Assembly (NCBI GenBank): GCA_033220425.1
Contig: CM065650.1
Span: forward strand, 3,782,001-3,846,000
Origin: Lepraria neglecta
Taxonomy: Eukaryota; Ascomycota; Lecanoromycetes; Lecanorales; Stereocaulaceae
Reading direction: 5' to 3'
Length of the DNA: 64,000 nucleotides
Shown: positions 1-11,259 of the stretch, piece by piece
Layout of the letters: the number at the start of each line of letters is the position of its first letter
Numbering within the stretch: position 1 is the first letter of the stretch
Notes under the pieces: model-generated
What the model saw: the letters and a program-made list of their open reading frames with translations, nothing else
What the model was told of the DNA's origin: nothing
The model's database searches: none
Translations under genes and position numbers: made by a program

Positions 1-1314
1 GTAATTAGGGATTACTACGATAACCCTTTATAAGGTCACCCTAGAGTATCTAAGACGATAGAACTCCTAGGACGAGGATACGCGGCGCCGAAGCTTCGAG
101 CGCGCGTTGAACAATATATTAATAAATATATCGAGTACTAGTAGAATAAGGCGGTATAATACGCCAAGTACGGATAAATATAATTTGCTCCCGTACTAGA
201 ATTACTATAGGATGATATCATAATAGACTTTATAGTTAAACTACTACCTTCGAAAGATCCAGCTACGTAGGATATCTTCGACTCGATTATAGTTATTATA
301 GACAAACTTACTAAGTATATAATTATAATACTATTCAAAGAAACCTATAAAGTAGATCAGCTAGCTTTCGTGCTACTTAACAAGCTAATAAGAGATTATA
401 GTATACCTAAATCAATAATATCCGATAGAGATAAATTATTTACGTCTAACTACTAGAGAATACTAATAGCAGCGATTAGAACGAAACTCTAGATATCGAT
501 AGTATACTATCTATAGACTAATAGATAAATAGAGCGTGCTAATTAAATAATAGAAGTATATTTAAGGTATTATATAAACTAGAAGCAAGATAACTAGGTT
601 TCGCTGCTTCTAATAGTATAGCTAGCGTATAATAACAAGAAGTTAGACACAACGGGCCTGATACTATTCTTTGCCAATTACGGAAAGAATATAAATATAT
701 TTCTATAACCTAGAGAAGGACCTAATATAGAAAAGGCTTTAGTTAAGATAGAAGAGCTAAAGAATTTATATAAGGATATATAAAGGTCTATTAAGAGCTC
801 TAATAGTAAGTTAAAGAAATAGGTTAATAAGAAAAGAAAGAATATTCCTTAGCTAAAAGAGGGGGATAAAGTATACCTCCTAATAAAAAATATGAGAATA
901 ACGAGACTAAGTAAGAAACTAGATTATATTAAGGTCGGACTATTCTTAATTAAACGGTTAAAAGGACCAGTTAACTATAAACTCTAACTTCTACCTGACA
1001 CAAAGGTATATCCGATATTCTATATCTTACTCCTAGAGCTAGTAGACTCTAATATAACTCTCTAAGAAACGTTTTATTATAATATTAAGGAAGAAATAGA
1101 GTATAAGGTCGAGAGGATCCTAGATAGAAGAAATTAGTTCTATCTAGTTAAATAGAAAGGGTATAATAAGACGGAGAATACCTAGGAGCCTTTTAGGAAC
1201 CTTGCGGGGAACTATAGAGAACGTCTACGAGAGTTCTATCAGAGACAAGAGAAGACTAGTCGAAGTTCTCGGGGGCTTCTAGCCCGCCGGGGAGATCGAA
1301 GCGCTCGGAACTAA
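1..1314 (+). pseudogene. Element F: 3' part of Ty3/gypsy chromovirus pol (integrase to chromodomain)
   Basis: The window opens inside the integrase of a family I chromovirus. Read through RIP stops (TAG/TAA), the frame gives the integrase zinc-binding region, the catalytic core starting near position 230 (the DFIVKLPPS block also seen in element A), a C-terminal region with GDKVYLL, and a chromodomain near 1090-1250 (EYKVERILDR, then an aromatic LVK.KGY block). The stop is at 1312-1314. A chromodomain at the end of integrase directs insertion to heterochromatin in this class. The copy is dead: nonsense codons occur every few tens of codons. Gag, protease and reverse transcriptase lie left of the window. 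Confidence 0.85.
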
Positions 1315-1768
1315 TATTGAATATAAGTTCATCGGAAAACTGGGGGGAAGTTCGTTAATCTTCCTCTAACTCCCTAATATTCTGAAGCTCTCGCTCTATA
1401 ATCTTCTACTTCTAATCTTTAATCTTATTATATACCTTCTATAGTCGCAATAGTTTAGATTAGGTTTCTTTTATTTCACCCTAGACTTTCTTTCGGTCGT
1501 TTTTAATACGATATATCTTAGTAGGCGACACTACCAGGTCGTACTTCTTACCCCTAGTAATATAATCAGCGTACTAATCGGACTTAGCACCTATCAGGTA
1601 CTATTTACTACCAGCAACACATCGGGAGTAGGGACGTATAGCGATTTTAGATAGGCCTTAGGCTAGTTCCTTATAGCGGATGGTAGGATTATAGGACTAT
1701 TTAGTACGGCGAGGAGGTATAAAGGATGGATAGTTTCTCGGGACGAGAAATCTAGAGGAGGGAGCTAA
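1193..1768 (-). pseudogene. Antisense reading frame relic in the 3' region of element F
   Basis: Between the pol stop and the 3' LTR, the minus strand carries the decayed equivalent of the antisense frame that is clear in A and B (26282-26899 and 35571-36188). The stretch giving 'FLVPRN', just inside the LTR boundary, and the TAA end opposite the pol chromodomain are in the same places. F has a different LTR, so the N-terminal codons read from the LTR differ. No function is known. Confidence 0.5.
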
Positions 1769-2214
1769 TATTAGAACTAGTAGTTCTAATAGGACTATCG
1801 CGAAGGATATAGGGCTCCGGACAGGATAGGTAACTAAAGCGATGGGCGTAATGGGCTTAGAGCGACCATAGCGACCATGGGTAATAGGCTCAGAGCGACT
1901 ATAGCGACTATAGGTAATAGGCGTAATAGGCGCAACGCGACCAAGGCGACTATAGAAGGCTTGGCAGGATTTCCTATTGCTATATATACGAGTACTTATT
2001 TACCACTTAGAGCACCGTGCTTAACTTCTATTTATATCTAGTACTTACTATATATAATAGATCTCTTAGGCTAGGCACTAAATATATATCATCTAATTAT
2101 ATACCAGACTCGCTTAGTATCTATTGAAGCCTACTTTATACTCTTGTTAGCTACACCTCCATCCCTATTGAGAATTAATCTATATACGATATAGTACGCA
2201 ACGTGTTCGTAATA
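1769..2214 (+). repeat. 3' LTR of element F
   Basis: It starts TATTAGAACT (TG changed to TA by RIP) and ends CGTAATA, probably from CGTAACA. The first third matches the LTR of A, including the short inverted AGAAC/GTTCT block at the tip. The rest is different and is shared with the LTR of G (4595-5998), so F and G form a subfamily. The integrase of G resumes straight after it, so F was inserted into G. Confidence 0.75.
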
Positions 2215-4134
2215 ATATATTAAAGAAGTAATTAGAGATTACTACGACGACCCTTTGTAAGGTTACCCTAGAGTATCCAAGATAATAGAACTCCTAGGAC
2301 GAGGATACGCGGCGCTAAAGCTTTGAGCGCGCGTTAAATAATATATTAAAGAATATATCAAGTACTAGTAGAATAAGGCGGTATAATACGCTAAGTACGG
2401 ATAAATATAGTTTACGTCTATACTAGAGTTACTATAGGATAATATTATAATAGACTTTATAGTTAAGCTACTACCGTTAAAGGATCCGGTAATATAGGAT
2501 ACCTTCGACTTAATTATAGTTATTATTAATAAACTAATAAAGTATACGATTATAATACTATTTAAAGAAACCTATAGGGTAGATTAGTTAGTCTTCGTGC
2601 TACTTGATAAACTAGTAAGGGATTATAGTATACCTAAGTCGATTATAGCCCGGAAAGATATGGGATGGTATGGGATATTGGCTCTCTTACCCATCCCGGG
2701 GTATAGTATAGTATTAAGGTCTAAAATCCCATACTATTAGTAGGAGGTATAGGATCTCAATAGGATATCCTACGGTATAGGATATTAGTAGGATTATCTA
2801 ATAGTACGGGATATTTTCGGGATATCCCAGTGGCGGATAAGATAAGACCTATACTTGGAATTTCTAGTTATTATTCTAGTTATCAAAACTTTAAATATCT
2901 TTTTGAATATTCTATAATATAGGATATTCTAGTAGGAAATATAGAATTATAGAATATTCAAAAAAATATTTGAAGTTTTGATAACTAGAATAATGACTAG
3001 AAATTCCAAGTATAGGTCTTATCTTATCCGCCACTAGGATATCCCGAAAATATCCCGTACTATTAGATAATCCTACTAATATCCTATACCGTAGGATATC
3101 CTATTGAGATCCTATCCTATATCTCCTAAAAGATATAGGATTTAGAATCTTCTAATCCCATCCCATACCGGAATCCCATACCCAACCCTTGGGATATCCT
3201 ATAGGATATCCTATATCTTTCCGGGCTATAAAGTCGATAATATCCGATAGAGACAAGTTATTTACTTCTAACTACTAGAGAACGCTTATAGTAGTAATTA
3301 GAACAAAACTTCGGATATAATAGCGTATTATCTATAGACTAATAGATAACGGAACGTATAAACCAAATAATAGAAGTATACTTAAGATACTATATAAACT
3401 AGAAGTAAGATAACTAGGTTTCACTACTTCTAATAGTATAACTAGTATATAATAATAAGAAGTTAGATACAACGGGACTAATACTATTCTTTACTAACTT
3501 CGGAAAGAATACTAATATATTTCTAGATCTAAGAAGGGGACCGGATATAGAGAAAGCCTTAATAAAGGTAGAAGAGCTAAAGAATTTATATAAAGATATA
3601 TAAAGGTCTATTAAAAGCTTAAATAGTAAACTAAAGGAATAGATTAATAAGAAAAGAAAGAATATTCCTTAGCTAAAAGAGGGGGATAAAGTATACCTCC
3701 TAATAAAGAATATAAGAATAATAAGACTAAGTAAGAAACTAGATTACGTTAAGGTTAGACTATTCTTGATTAAAAAGATTAAGGGACTAGTTAACTATAA
3801 ACTCTAACTACTACCTAATACTAAGGTATATCCGGTATTCTATATCTTACTCTTAGAGCTAGCGGACCCTAATACGCCGCTATAAAAGATATTCTATTAT
3901 AATATCGAAGAAGAGATAGAGTATAAGGTCGAGAGGATCCTAGATAGAAGAAATTAGTTCTATCTAGTTAAATAGAAAGGGTATAAAGAAACGGAAAATA
4001 CCTAGGAATCTCTTAGGAACCTTGCGGGGAACTATAGGGAATATCTATAAGAGTTCTATTAGAGATAAGAGAAGACTAGTTAAAGTTCTCAGGGACTTCT
4101 ATCCTGTCGGGGAAATCGAATTACTTAGAACTAA
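2215..4134 (+). pseudogene. Element G: chromovirus pol (integrase to chromodomain), split by a foldback element
   Basis: This is a family I integrase frame that resumes after the LTR of F, in the zinc-binding region ('two histidine' part), runs into the catalytic core, is broken by the insert at 2644-3230 and continues from 3239 to a stop at 4132-4134. A chromodomain lies near 3910-4070. It is strongly RIPed with many TAG/TAA codons. G is the direct host of F and of the foldback element, and is itself inserted in the integrase of E (E resumes at 5999). Confidence 0.8.
2644..3230. mobile_element. R1: hAT-like foldback (MITE-type) DNA element, 8-bp TSD
   Basis: The insert is flanked by a perfect 8-bp duplication AAGTCGAT (2636-2643 and 3231-3238). 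Its ends are inverted repeats: TATAGCCCGGAAAGATA on the left and its complement on the right. Most of the inside is a long palindrome (about 95-bp arms around 2832-3043) with many GGATATCC/GATATCCTA repeats. There is no coding frame. An 8-bp TSD with short TIRs fits the hAT superfamily, so this would be a non-autonomous derivative. A half copy lies at 50131-50540. Confidence 0.8.
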
Positions 4135-4594
4135 TATTAAATATAAGGTCGTCGTTAACGGAGGAAGGTTACTAATCTTCCTCTAACTCCTTAATATTTT
4201 ATAGTTCGCGATTAACTATTCTTTTCTTCTTAACCTCTACTAAGTTTAGCTATACCTAAAGATATATAACTTTCGTAAGCGCGTTAGTAATCTCGGCTTA
4301 TAGTTCGTTACAACGAGTTTCGATATAATATATCTTAAGGGGCGATACTATAAGGTCGTACTTCCTCCTACTCCTAATATAGTTCGAGTAGCGGTTAGAA
4401 TTCGGACTAACTAGATAACGCTTACGCCTACGGGTATAATACTCGTAGGGACGTATTACGAAGTCAGTTAACTCCTTAGTAAGTTCGGTTCAACGGACTT
4501 TCGGGTTAGAAGAATACTTTATTCGTTTAGTATAATAGGGTAGTATAAAGGATAGATAGTTTCTCGGGACGAGAAATCTAGGAGAGGGAGCTAA
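4013..4594 (-). pseudogene. Antisense reading frame relic in the 3' region of element G
   Basis: This is the minus-strand counterpart, in G, of the antisense frame clear in A and B. It ends TAA at 4013-4015, opposite the pol chromodomain, and contains the recognisable block reading FLGTRN close to the LTR. It is heavily decayed. Confidence 0.45.
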
Positions 4595-5998
4595 TATTAA
4601 GACCAGAAGCTATAACTAAGGATACGCCTGCAAGGGCGTAGTACCTAGTATAGTACGAGTCGGACTAGCTATACCCGACTCGGACAAGGACCCTAAGAGC
4701 TTAGTATAATAGATAAGCGAACGAGCGCAGCTCGATTAGTCGCTTATAGTAGGCTTAGTAGGATTTCCTATTACTATATATAAGAGTACTTACTTACTAT
4801 TTAGAGTATCGTGCTCAACTGGAATTCCTACTTCGTATCTTACTATATACGACAAGTAAGTGCCCGTAATCTTCACAGAAGATTACTGTAAAAATGACTA
4901 TATCTAGCTTATTTTATACTCGATTTAGAAAATTTAAGCGGCGTTAGAAATTTCTATATTTATAGTATATTTTATATATATAAAGCTAAGCCCTAATTCG
5001 AATAGGGCAAAAGTTATTAAGGATTTAGTATATTAGGGCTTCGGGGGCGGCTGCGGGGGTAGCTTTAGGGAACTCCGCAGGCAAAAACATGTTTTTCGAG
5101 CTTTCCTTAGCCAAATCTTAGCTAAGTTTCAAAATTCGAACTGCGTTGGAAAGCGCATGCTTGGTTCCAAAACTCATGAAATTATCTCGATATCATATGA
5201 CGTATGTGGCGCGGAGCATTGCTGCGAAGAAGTTGCGGTGCGCATTCAACGGGAGCCAAGCTCAATGCTTGGCATTTGCCACTGAGCTTGCAAAAACATG
5301 GCGAAAACGCTTCTTTTGGTCATAAGTTTTGCGCAAGTAGACCCATTTTGAAAATTTTGACGGCATTGGAAAGCGCATGCTTGGTTCCAAAACTCATGAA
5401 ATTATCTCGATATTATATGACGTATGTGGCGCGGAGCATTACTGCGAAGAAGTTGCGGTGCGCATTCAACTTTTGATGTTCCAGGGTCCGGGGGCGCCAA
5501 GCTCAATGCTTGGCATTTGCCACCGAGCTCGCGCTGCCTGCAAAACATGATGAAAACGCTTCTTTTGCTCATAACTATTGCGCAAATGGGCCGATTCTAA
5601 AAATTCTTGATGCGCAAGCAAGCTAATGGCTGACTCCAAAACTTATGAAATCATCTCGATATCATATGACGTATGTGGCGCGGGGAAGTACTGCGAAGAA
5701 GTGCGCAGCGTATTCAAGTTTTGGTGGTTGAAGGCGCTAGCCGAGAGAGGAAATGCAGCTCTAAAGGGCTGTTCTGATTGGCTGCAAGTGCGGAATTGCT
5801 CCGAAAGTCCTCATAATCTGTTATTAGAAGAAAGATAGATCTCTTAGGCTAGGTATTAAATATATATATTATCTAATTATATACTAGACCCGCTTAGTAT
5901 TATATTGAAGACTACTTTATACTCTTGTTAGCTATACCTCCATCCCTATTAAGAATCAATCTATATACGACCGTCGGTACGCAATACGATTCGTAATA
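4595..5998 (+). repeat. 3' LTR of element G, interrupted by a Helitron copy
   Basis: It starts TATTAAGACC at 4595 and ends CGTAATA at 5998. It is split by the Helitron copy at 4853-5835. The downstream half (5836-5998) matches the end of the LTR of F (about 2050-2214) almost base for base. Integrase sequence of E follows at once at 5999. Confidence 0.7.
4853..5835 (-). mobile_element. L1: non-autonomous Helitron copy (TC...CTTG ends), reversed
   Basis: On the minus strand it starts TCTTTCTTCTAATAA and ends CACTTACTTG, with a hairpin of two 9-base arms (GTAATCTTC and its complement, 4866-4886) about 10 bases before the end. The flanking bases are A and T (A^T insertion) and there is no target duplication. 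Inside are three imperfect copies of a unit of roughly 200 bases containing GCGCGG.GCATTGCTGCGAAG-type blocks and CAAGCTCAATGCTTGGC palindromes. It is less RIPed than its host. No protein is convincing; open frames across the repeats are probably accidental. Confidence 0.8.
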
Positions 5999-6026
5999 CT
6001 TCTTCGAGGAAATTATCCTTAGATAT

Positions 6027-6240
6027 TGTCACGGCTTGGCCATTACTTGCTTACTATTGTTACCGATACGCGTAGTATAGAGTATAGTTATCGAACGTTC
6101 GATTATCGCTCAGCGCTTATAGCTAGCGGCTTGGCGCGCCTCTAAGACGCGTAGGCTTCATATATCTATCTTCTCTCCTTAGATATATTCTTCTAGTTAT
6201 ATTACACCCCTATCGACTCGCTCTAGGCAGGCCCCTAATA
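6027..6240 (+). repeat. 5' LTR of element C
   Basis: It begins TGTCACGGCTTGG and ends GCCCCTAATA. It keeps the TG start lost in the 3' copy. The primer binding site after it was not identified. Confidence 0.9.
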
Positions 6241-6429
6241 TTAGAATATATCTCTCCTTACCCCTACCCTCGTGAGTTCGTTAGCGAGGTAAAATAAATA
6301 GTAAAGCTCGTAGCCAGTTAGCGAGTTAAAATAAGTATCAAGGAACCCCTTTTAGTATCCGATCTAGATTAGTACTATAGTATACTATTAATACGTTAAC
6401 GAAGGCTCTATTATATAAACAAGCTCCTA

Positions 6430-7920
6430 GTAAGTAACCCTAAACCCTAGAAGTATTAAGTTGACGCGTTCTGAAGAGGCTAAAGCCTACTCCCTAATAC
6501 CATCCTAGGATAATACCTTTTCGACCCGTTAGCTATTACCTCTACCTTATAGGCACCTCGGTCTTCGTCCCTCTACCTACCCTATTACCCTCTATATCCC
6601 CTACTACTATAGCGCGAGGCTATAAGCTAGACCCCTACTAGCGAGAAGATATCCTCCGGCGAGTAGAAACCCGTCGACGTACCTCCTTCCTCCTACCCGA
6701 TAACGATACTAGTATAGACGCTTAAGGCGCAGCTACTATATAGGATATCAGAACTATACCCTAACTATAATACTAGGTATTAAGGGAGCTAACAGCTATA
6801 ATAGTAGCCCTAATAGAACTCCGCCAGGAAAGAGACGTAGCTATATCCTATATTGAAGATTAGGAATTAATAACTACTAAACTAGACTAGGCGGCGGAAG
6901 TAGCGCAGGAAGCGTAGGCTTAGAGGCGAACTACCTAAGATAAATACCGAACTCTTAGATAAAGGAACTCCTAACTAGAAACCGAAGTCGGACGCCTAGA
7001 GGAGTAGGTTACTATATTAGAAGAAGGTATACCTCCGCGCCAAATAACCCCTAGCTCTACTATCGGTAGTAGTAAGTAGTATACCGCCAAAACATTAGAC
7101 CTCCTACTATTCTGCCAGCTAGATAGAGATATTACCTTAGAGGACTAGACGTAATATATCCGGGATAAGTTAATAGTGAATAAAGACCACTTTAAGGATG
7201 ATACTACTAGAACTATCTATATCATCTCCCGTACTAGAGGTATTACCGCTGAGTAGATATACTCCTACCGTACTAAAGACTCTAATTACTTCGCTACCCC
7301 CGATAAGGTACTAAGTATACTCTAAGACGTAATAGGCAACCCTAATAAGCGGTCGGATATATATTAAGAGTTTAAGGCACTTAAAATAAAGGTAACCGAA
7401 ACCTTCGCCGTATTCCTACCAAAATTCTATAAGTATACTATTTACTTAAAACTCGACGAAGTAATTATAGTTAAGGAGTTAACTAAGAAGGTAATACCTC
7501 GCCTTTAACGAGCTATTACTACTAATACTATAGAGTTTAATATAATTAAGGGACTTAGAGACTACTACTAACGGGTAGATAATTAGTTATATAATATAGA
7601 CTCTATCTATAAGCGTAAGAAGGAGTTAGTTAAACGCGTAATAGCCCCGCCTACTAGTTCTTCAAAAGTACCCCGAGTCGCTACGTACACGCCCCCGATA
7701 AAGCGTCTATTAGTTGAACCAGCCGTTATTATCGCCCCTAGACGTACTATCTCCCCGAAACTATCCTCCGGTAACTATTATAACTATAGTAAAGAAAGCT
7801 ACTAGGCCAAGGACTACCCTATTCTAAAGAAAGAGGGAATCCGGAAAATCGCTACTAATAGCGAAGACTCAACGAGCTCTAAAGATAAGCTTAGAGCTAG
7901 CGGAAATAAGATAAATCGGT
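6430..7920 (+). pseudogene. Element C gag with zinc knuckle
   Basis: This gag frame contains an alanine/glutamate-rich coiled-coil stretch near 6800-7020, a capsid-like region (FAVFLPKFYKYTIYLKLDE block near 7400-7460) and a nucleocapsid knuckle at about 7776-7817. There, RIP has turned the metal ligands into tyrosines: the pattern CX2CX4HX4C now reads Y..Y....Y with a TAG inside and Y at the last position. Gag coats the RNA in the particle. No intact start codon was found. Confidence 0.7.
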
Positions 7921-8029
7921 TAGAGGTTTCGGAAAACTAGAAGTCCTCAGGGAAGTCGCCCTTGAGGACCTACTATTCCTATTATTAGTAGATATTAGCG
8001 ATCTATATAGAAGAAGATTATTTATATAC

Positions 8030-10314
8030 CCTATTATATTACTTGCTCAAGGAAAAGAATACCAATCTAAAGCCCTTACTAATACGGGTGCTATAGTATA
8101 TTCATTCATTAATGAAAAGGAAGCGTAACTCCTATCCGATTACCTTGATATCGTTCCTATACCTCTCGTTAGTATTCTCACTCCTGAAGCTATATATACC
8201 GGCACAAGTGGATATGTAAATAGATGCTTGGGCGGTCTAACGCCAGGGCTAGCAGGCCTAGAAAGGCTACAACAGGTACCCCAGCGCTAGAAAACTCCCA
8301 TGCCTAGGCGGTATAGATCTGGAGTGTAGATAGGCTATATATAGGCTATATATAAGGTGCGGGTGGGCGGGAAAGAACTGCTATGGCTCTGAAAGAGATG
8401 AACTCGACTGAAGAGCCAACTACCGGTGGGATACTTATACAAATAGTGCTCTCAGGAAGCACGGATCTCTCGCTATAGCCTATAGTCATGGCGTATAGCT
8501 GAAACCGCATCTGATCATGAGACATACTAACCTACAGTGCTACTATAGCGACTAAACCGCGTTACCTCTGTAGCTATAACGGCAAGATACGAAAGAAACC
8601 CGTTACCTATACTATTTACCCTTCTATAAAAGTCTACGATTATCTCGAGTCGACCGTGCCTATACTTATTGCCAACCTAGGCAACTAATATATTATCCTT
8701 AGTAAGCTATAGATGAATAAGTATAAGGTCCTACTAGATATAGCGGATGACTATATCGTCTTCTTACCTAGCCGTTATAATTATACCGGAGCTCCTTAGG
8801 CTCGCCCAAAGGCTTCGAAGGAACCTCTACTACCGCTCCTATCGCCTAAAGAAAATAAGATACTTAATATCGCTGAGATTAGCGCTACCGTATTCTATAT
8901 ATATATAAGGAATTAAAAGAAGCGCGACGTCTAATACTTCTCTATAACAATAGCTGAGTTAGAGAAGGCTATCTAGAAGAGATCTATACTAGACTAGATC
9001 TATAAGGTATCGGAAGTAACGGAGAGGATAGTCGAGTAGAAGCTTCTCTAGGAATACTATAATCTTATTAATATCTTTAACCGGAGTAAAGTAAAGGAAC
9101 TACCGCCGTATCGGTTATACGATTATAAGATTAAACTAGAATCTAGAAAGAAGCCCCCTTAGAGTCGCCTATACTCGATATCTAGATTCAAGCTCTAGAA
9201 GGTAAAGGAATACTTAGACGATAATCTTAAGAAGGGCTTTATCTTACCTAGTACGGCTCCCTACGCGTTACTAGTCCTTTTCGTCTAAAAGCACGATAGA
9301 AGTCTCCGTTTCTGCGTCGACTATCGGAAACTTAACGCCCTTACGATTCGGAACCGCTATCCTATACCGCTTATTAAGGAAACGCTTACTTGCGTTATCG
9401 GATATAAATATCTTACGAAGCTAGATATTATTGCCGTATTCAACAAGCTTCGCGTATATCTAGATAGCGAAGATCTTACGACGTTTACCACCTCCTTTAG
9501 AGCGTTTAAATACTATATCCTACTATTTAGCCTAACTAATAGACCTGCGTCCTTCTAGTACTATATAAATGATACCCTCTTTGAATACCTAAACGATTTC
9601 TACTAAGTCTATCTAGATAATATCCTAATCTATAGCAAGACGGAAAAAGAGTATAAGTAATATATACGAAAGGTCTTACTGAAGCTTCGGGAGGTAGGAC
9701 TACAAGTTAATATCGAGAAATACGAATTCTACGTCCAAGAGACAACCTTCCTCGGACTAATTATATTAATAGAAGGTCTATATATAGACCCTTCTAAGGC
9801 TAAGGTTATTAGTAACTAGGAACCCCTAACTCGTCTAAAGGAGGTACAAGCATTCGTTAGTTTCTATAACTTCTACCGCCGGTTTATTAAGGACTTCTCG
9901 AAAACGGTTAGACCCTTAGTATTACTCACTAGAAAGGATTATCTATTCTAGTAGTCTAAAGTATATTAGGCGGCCTTCGAGCGTCTTAAGAGTATAGTTA
10001 CTAGTACCCTAGTACTTCGGTATTACGATAGATCCCGACCAGCGATACTAGAGACAGATTCGTCCGATTACGTTAATAGCGGTATCCTATCCCAAGCTAA
10101 TAATGACGGAGTCCTTTATCTAGTTATATTCTATAGTAAGAACCTACTACCTATAGAGTATAACTATAAGATCTATAATAAGGAGCTGCTTATAATCGTC
10201 TACTATCTAGAATACTAGCGCCCTAAATTGGAATTAACTAACATCCCTATCCAAATATTTACTGATTATAAGAGCCTTGAATATTTTATATAGATAAAGG
10301 AGCTAACGCGCCAT
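8030..10314 (+). pseudogene. Element C protease, reverse transcriptase and RNase H (first part)
   Basis: The protease motif DTGA reads NTGA near 8080-8091 (catalytic Asp to Asn, a RIP change). After the 377-bp insert the frame resumes with YNGKIRKKPVTYTIY. Reverse transcriptase runs from about 9100 (YKIKLESRKKP, CVDYRKLNALTIRNRYPIPLI) to the active site near 9610, where YLDD now reads YLDN. RNase H follows (LETDSSDYVNSGILSQ, YNKELL, IFTDYKSLEYF). Element D interrupts at ELTR|H. Both active sites are damaged. Confidence 0.85.
8195..8571. mobile_element. X: 377-bp low-RIP insert in the protease region of element C
   Basis: It lies between two copies of AGCTATA (8188-8194 and 8572-8578) in the middle of a readable pol frame, which joins again after it. 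Unlike its host it keeps normal TG/CA frequencies. It has a tandem TATAGGCTATATA stretch near 8330-8352 and no open frame of note. The ends share no clear inverted repeat. It may be a small DNA element or filler DNA. Confidence 0.6.
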
Positions 10315-10684
10315 TGTTACGACCCACGTCCGATCGTTTACCTAACGGTGCGATAACCGGGTATAGGTGTAGGCGTCTTATGCTTCTGTGGGAGAGGAGT
10401 CACTCAGGTAGAATAGCAGTCTTCGTGTGTGTAGGTAATCAATGCGTTCTATATTAATAACTAGTAAAGTATAGTACAAGGAGTACTAGGAAGATTAACC
10501 AAGTTGAACACGCTGTTCCAAGCAACGGGCAAAGCCCCGTATATATAGACATAAGAAATCCTGCCAAGCACTCTATGAGCGTTATGAGCGCACTACGCTC
10601 GTTGCGCTTATCGCTACAGCTGCTAGTCCTATCTATAGTACCTTGTCCTATAGGACAGTCCTGTCAGAACCAGTGGTTCTAATA
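10315..10684 (-). repeat. 3' LTR of element D (42-bp deletion)
   Basis: It lacks 42 bp that are present in the 5' LTR, between repeated GAGCGCAC-type blocks, consistent with slippage between direct repeats. On the plus strand it ends GGTTCTAATA. Confidence 0.85.
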
Positions 10685-11259
10685 CTAGCCCCCTCCTCTA
10701 GATTTCTCGTCCCGAGAAACTATCTATCCTTTATGCCTCCTCGTCGAAATATCTATTCTAAAGATCCTATCGTTCGTCGCAAAGAGCTCTCTAGAGAATT
10801 ATCTAGATTTATAATACGTCCTTGTACCCTTTATACGAAGGGTAATAGGTAATACTTGGTAGGTGTTCGTTTAGACCGTTATTCTAACTGTGTTATAGCG
10901 GGCAAGAAGTATAACCTGGTTATATCTGTCGACGAGATATATCATATTAAGAAAGTTTGTAATAATACTTAGTTAGAAATAAAGGAAACGCAGGCGAAAC
11001 TTATACGCCTTTAACTATAATTTAACTATATTTAGGACGAAGAGAAGAAGCTGGTTAAGCGCGAGTTATAGAATATTAAGGAGTTGGAGAAGGACAAAGA
11101 CCTCCCCTCAGGTACTCTAGACGGCTTAATATTTAACGTCGGCTCTAAGTAGTTCGACCTCCCCCCGGCCTAGAGGGCCCTGAGAGTTTCGACTGGTCTT
11201 CTCTTATCTCTAGTAAAACTCTTATAGGCGTTCCCCGCAATTCCCCGCAAGGTTCCTAA
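10643..11259 (+). pseudogene. Antisense reading frame of element D
   Basis: This is the plus-strand (antisense to D) counterpart of the 206-codon frame in A and B. The first 69 codons are open (blocks SSRFLVPRNYLSFMPPRRN and KDPIVRRKELSREL), followed by KGNR, a coiled-coil-like lysine/glutamate-rich middle (IKETQAKLIRL, EEKKLVKREL, KELEKDK) and a C-terminal part. It is 617 rather than 618 bases because one C is missing in a C run near 11162, causing a frameshift before the end. No ATG starts it; the frame begins inside the LTR, near a TTG. Function unknown. Confidence 0.55.

Noticed and set aside
5204-5838. Open frames of 70-90 codons inside Helitron copy L1 (and similar ones at 29001-29551 and 37082-37494)
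   Set aside because: They run across imperfect tandem units, change frame and strand between copies and look like no protein family; they are best explained as by-products of GC-richer repeat DNA.
8195-8571. Intron in element C
   Set aside because: No GT-AG borders in phase with the pol frame, and the direct repeats on both sides fit an insertion better.
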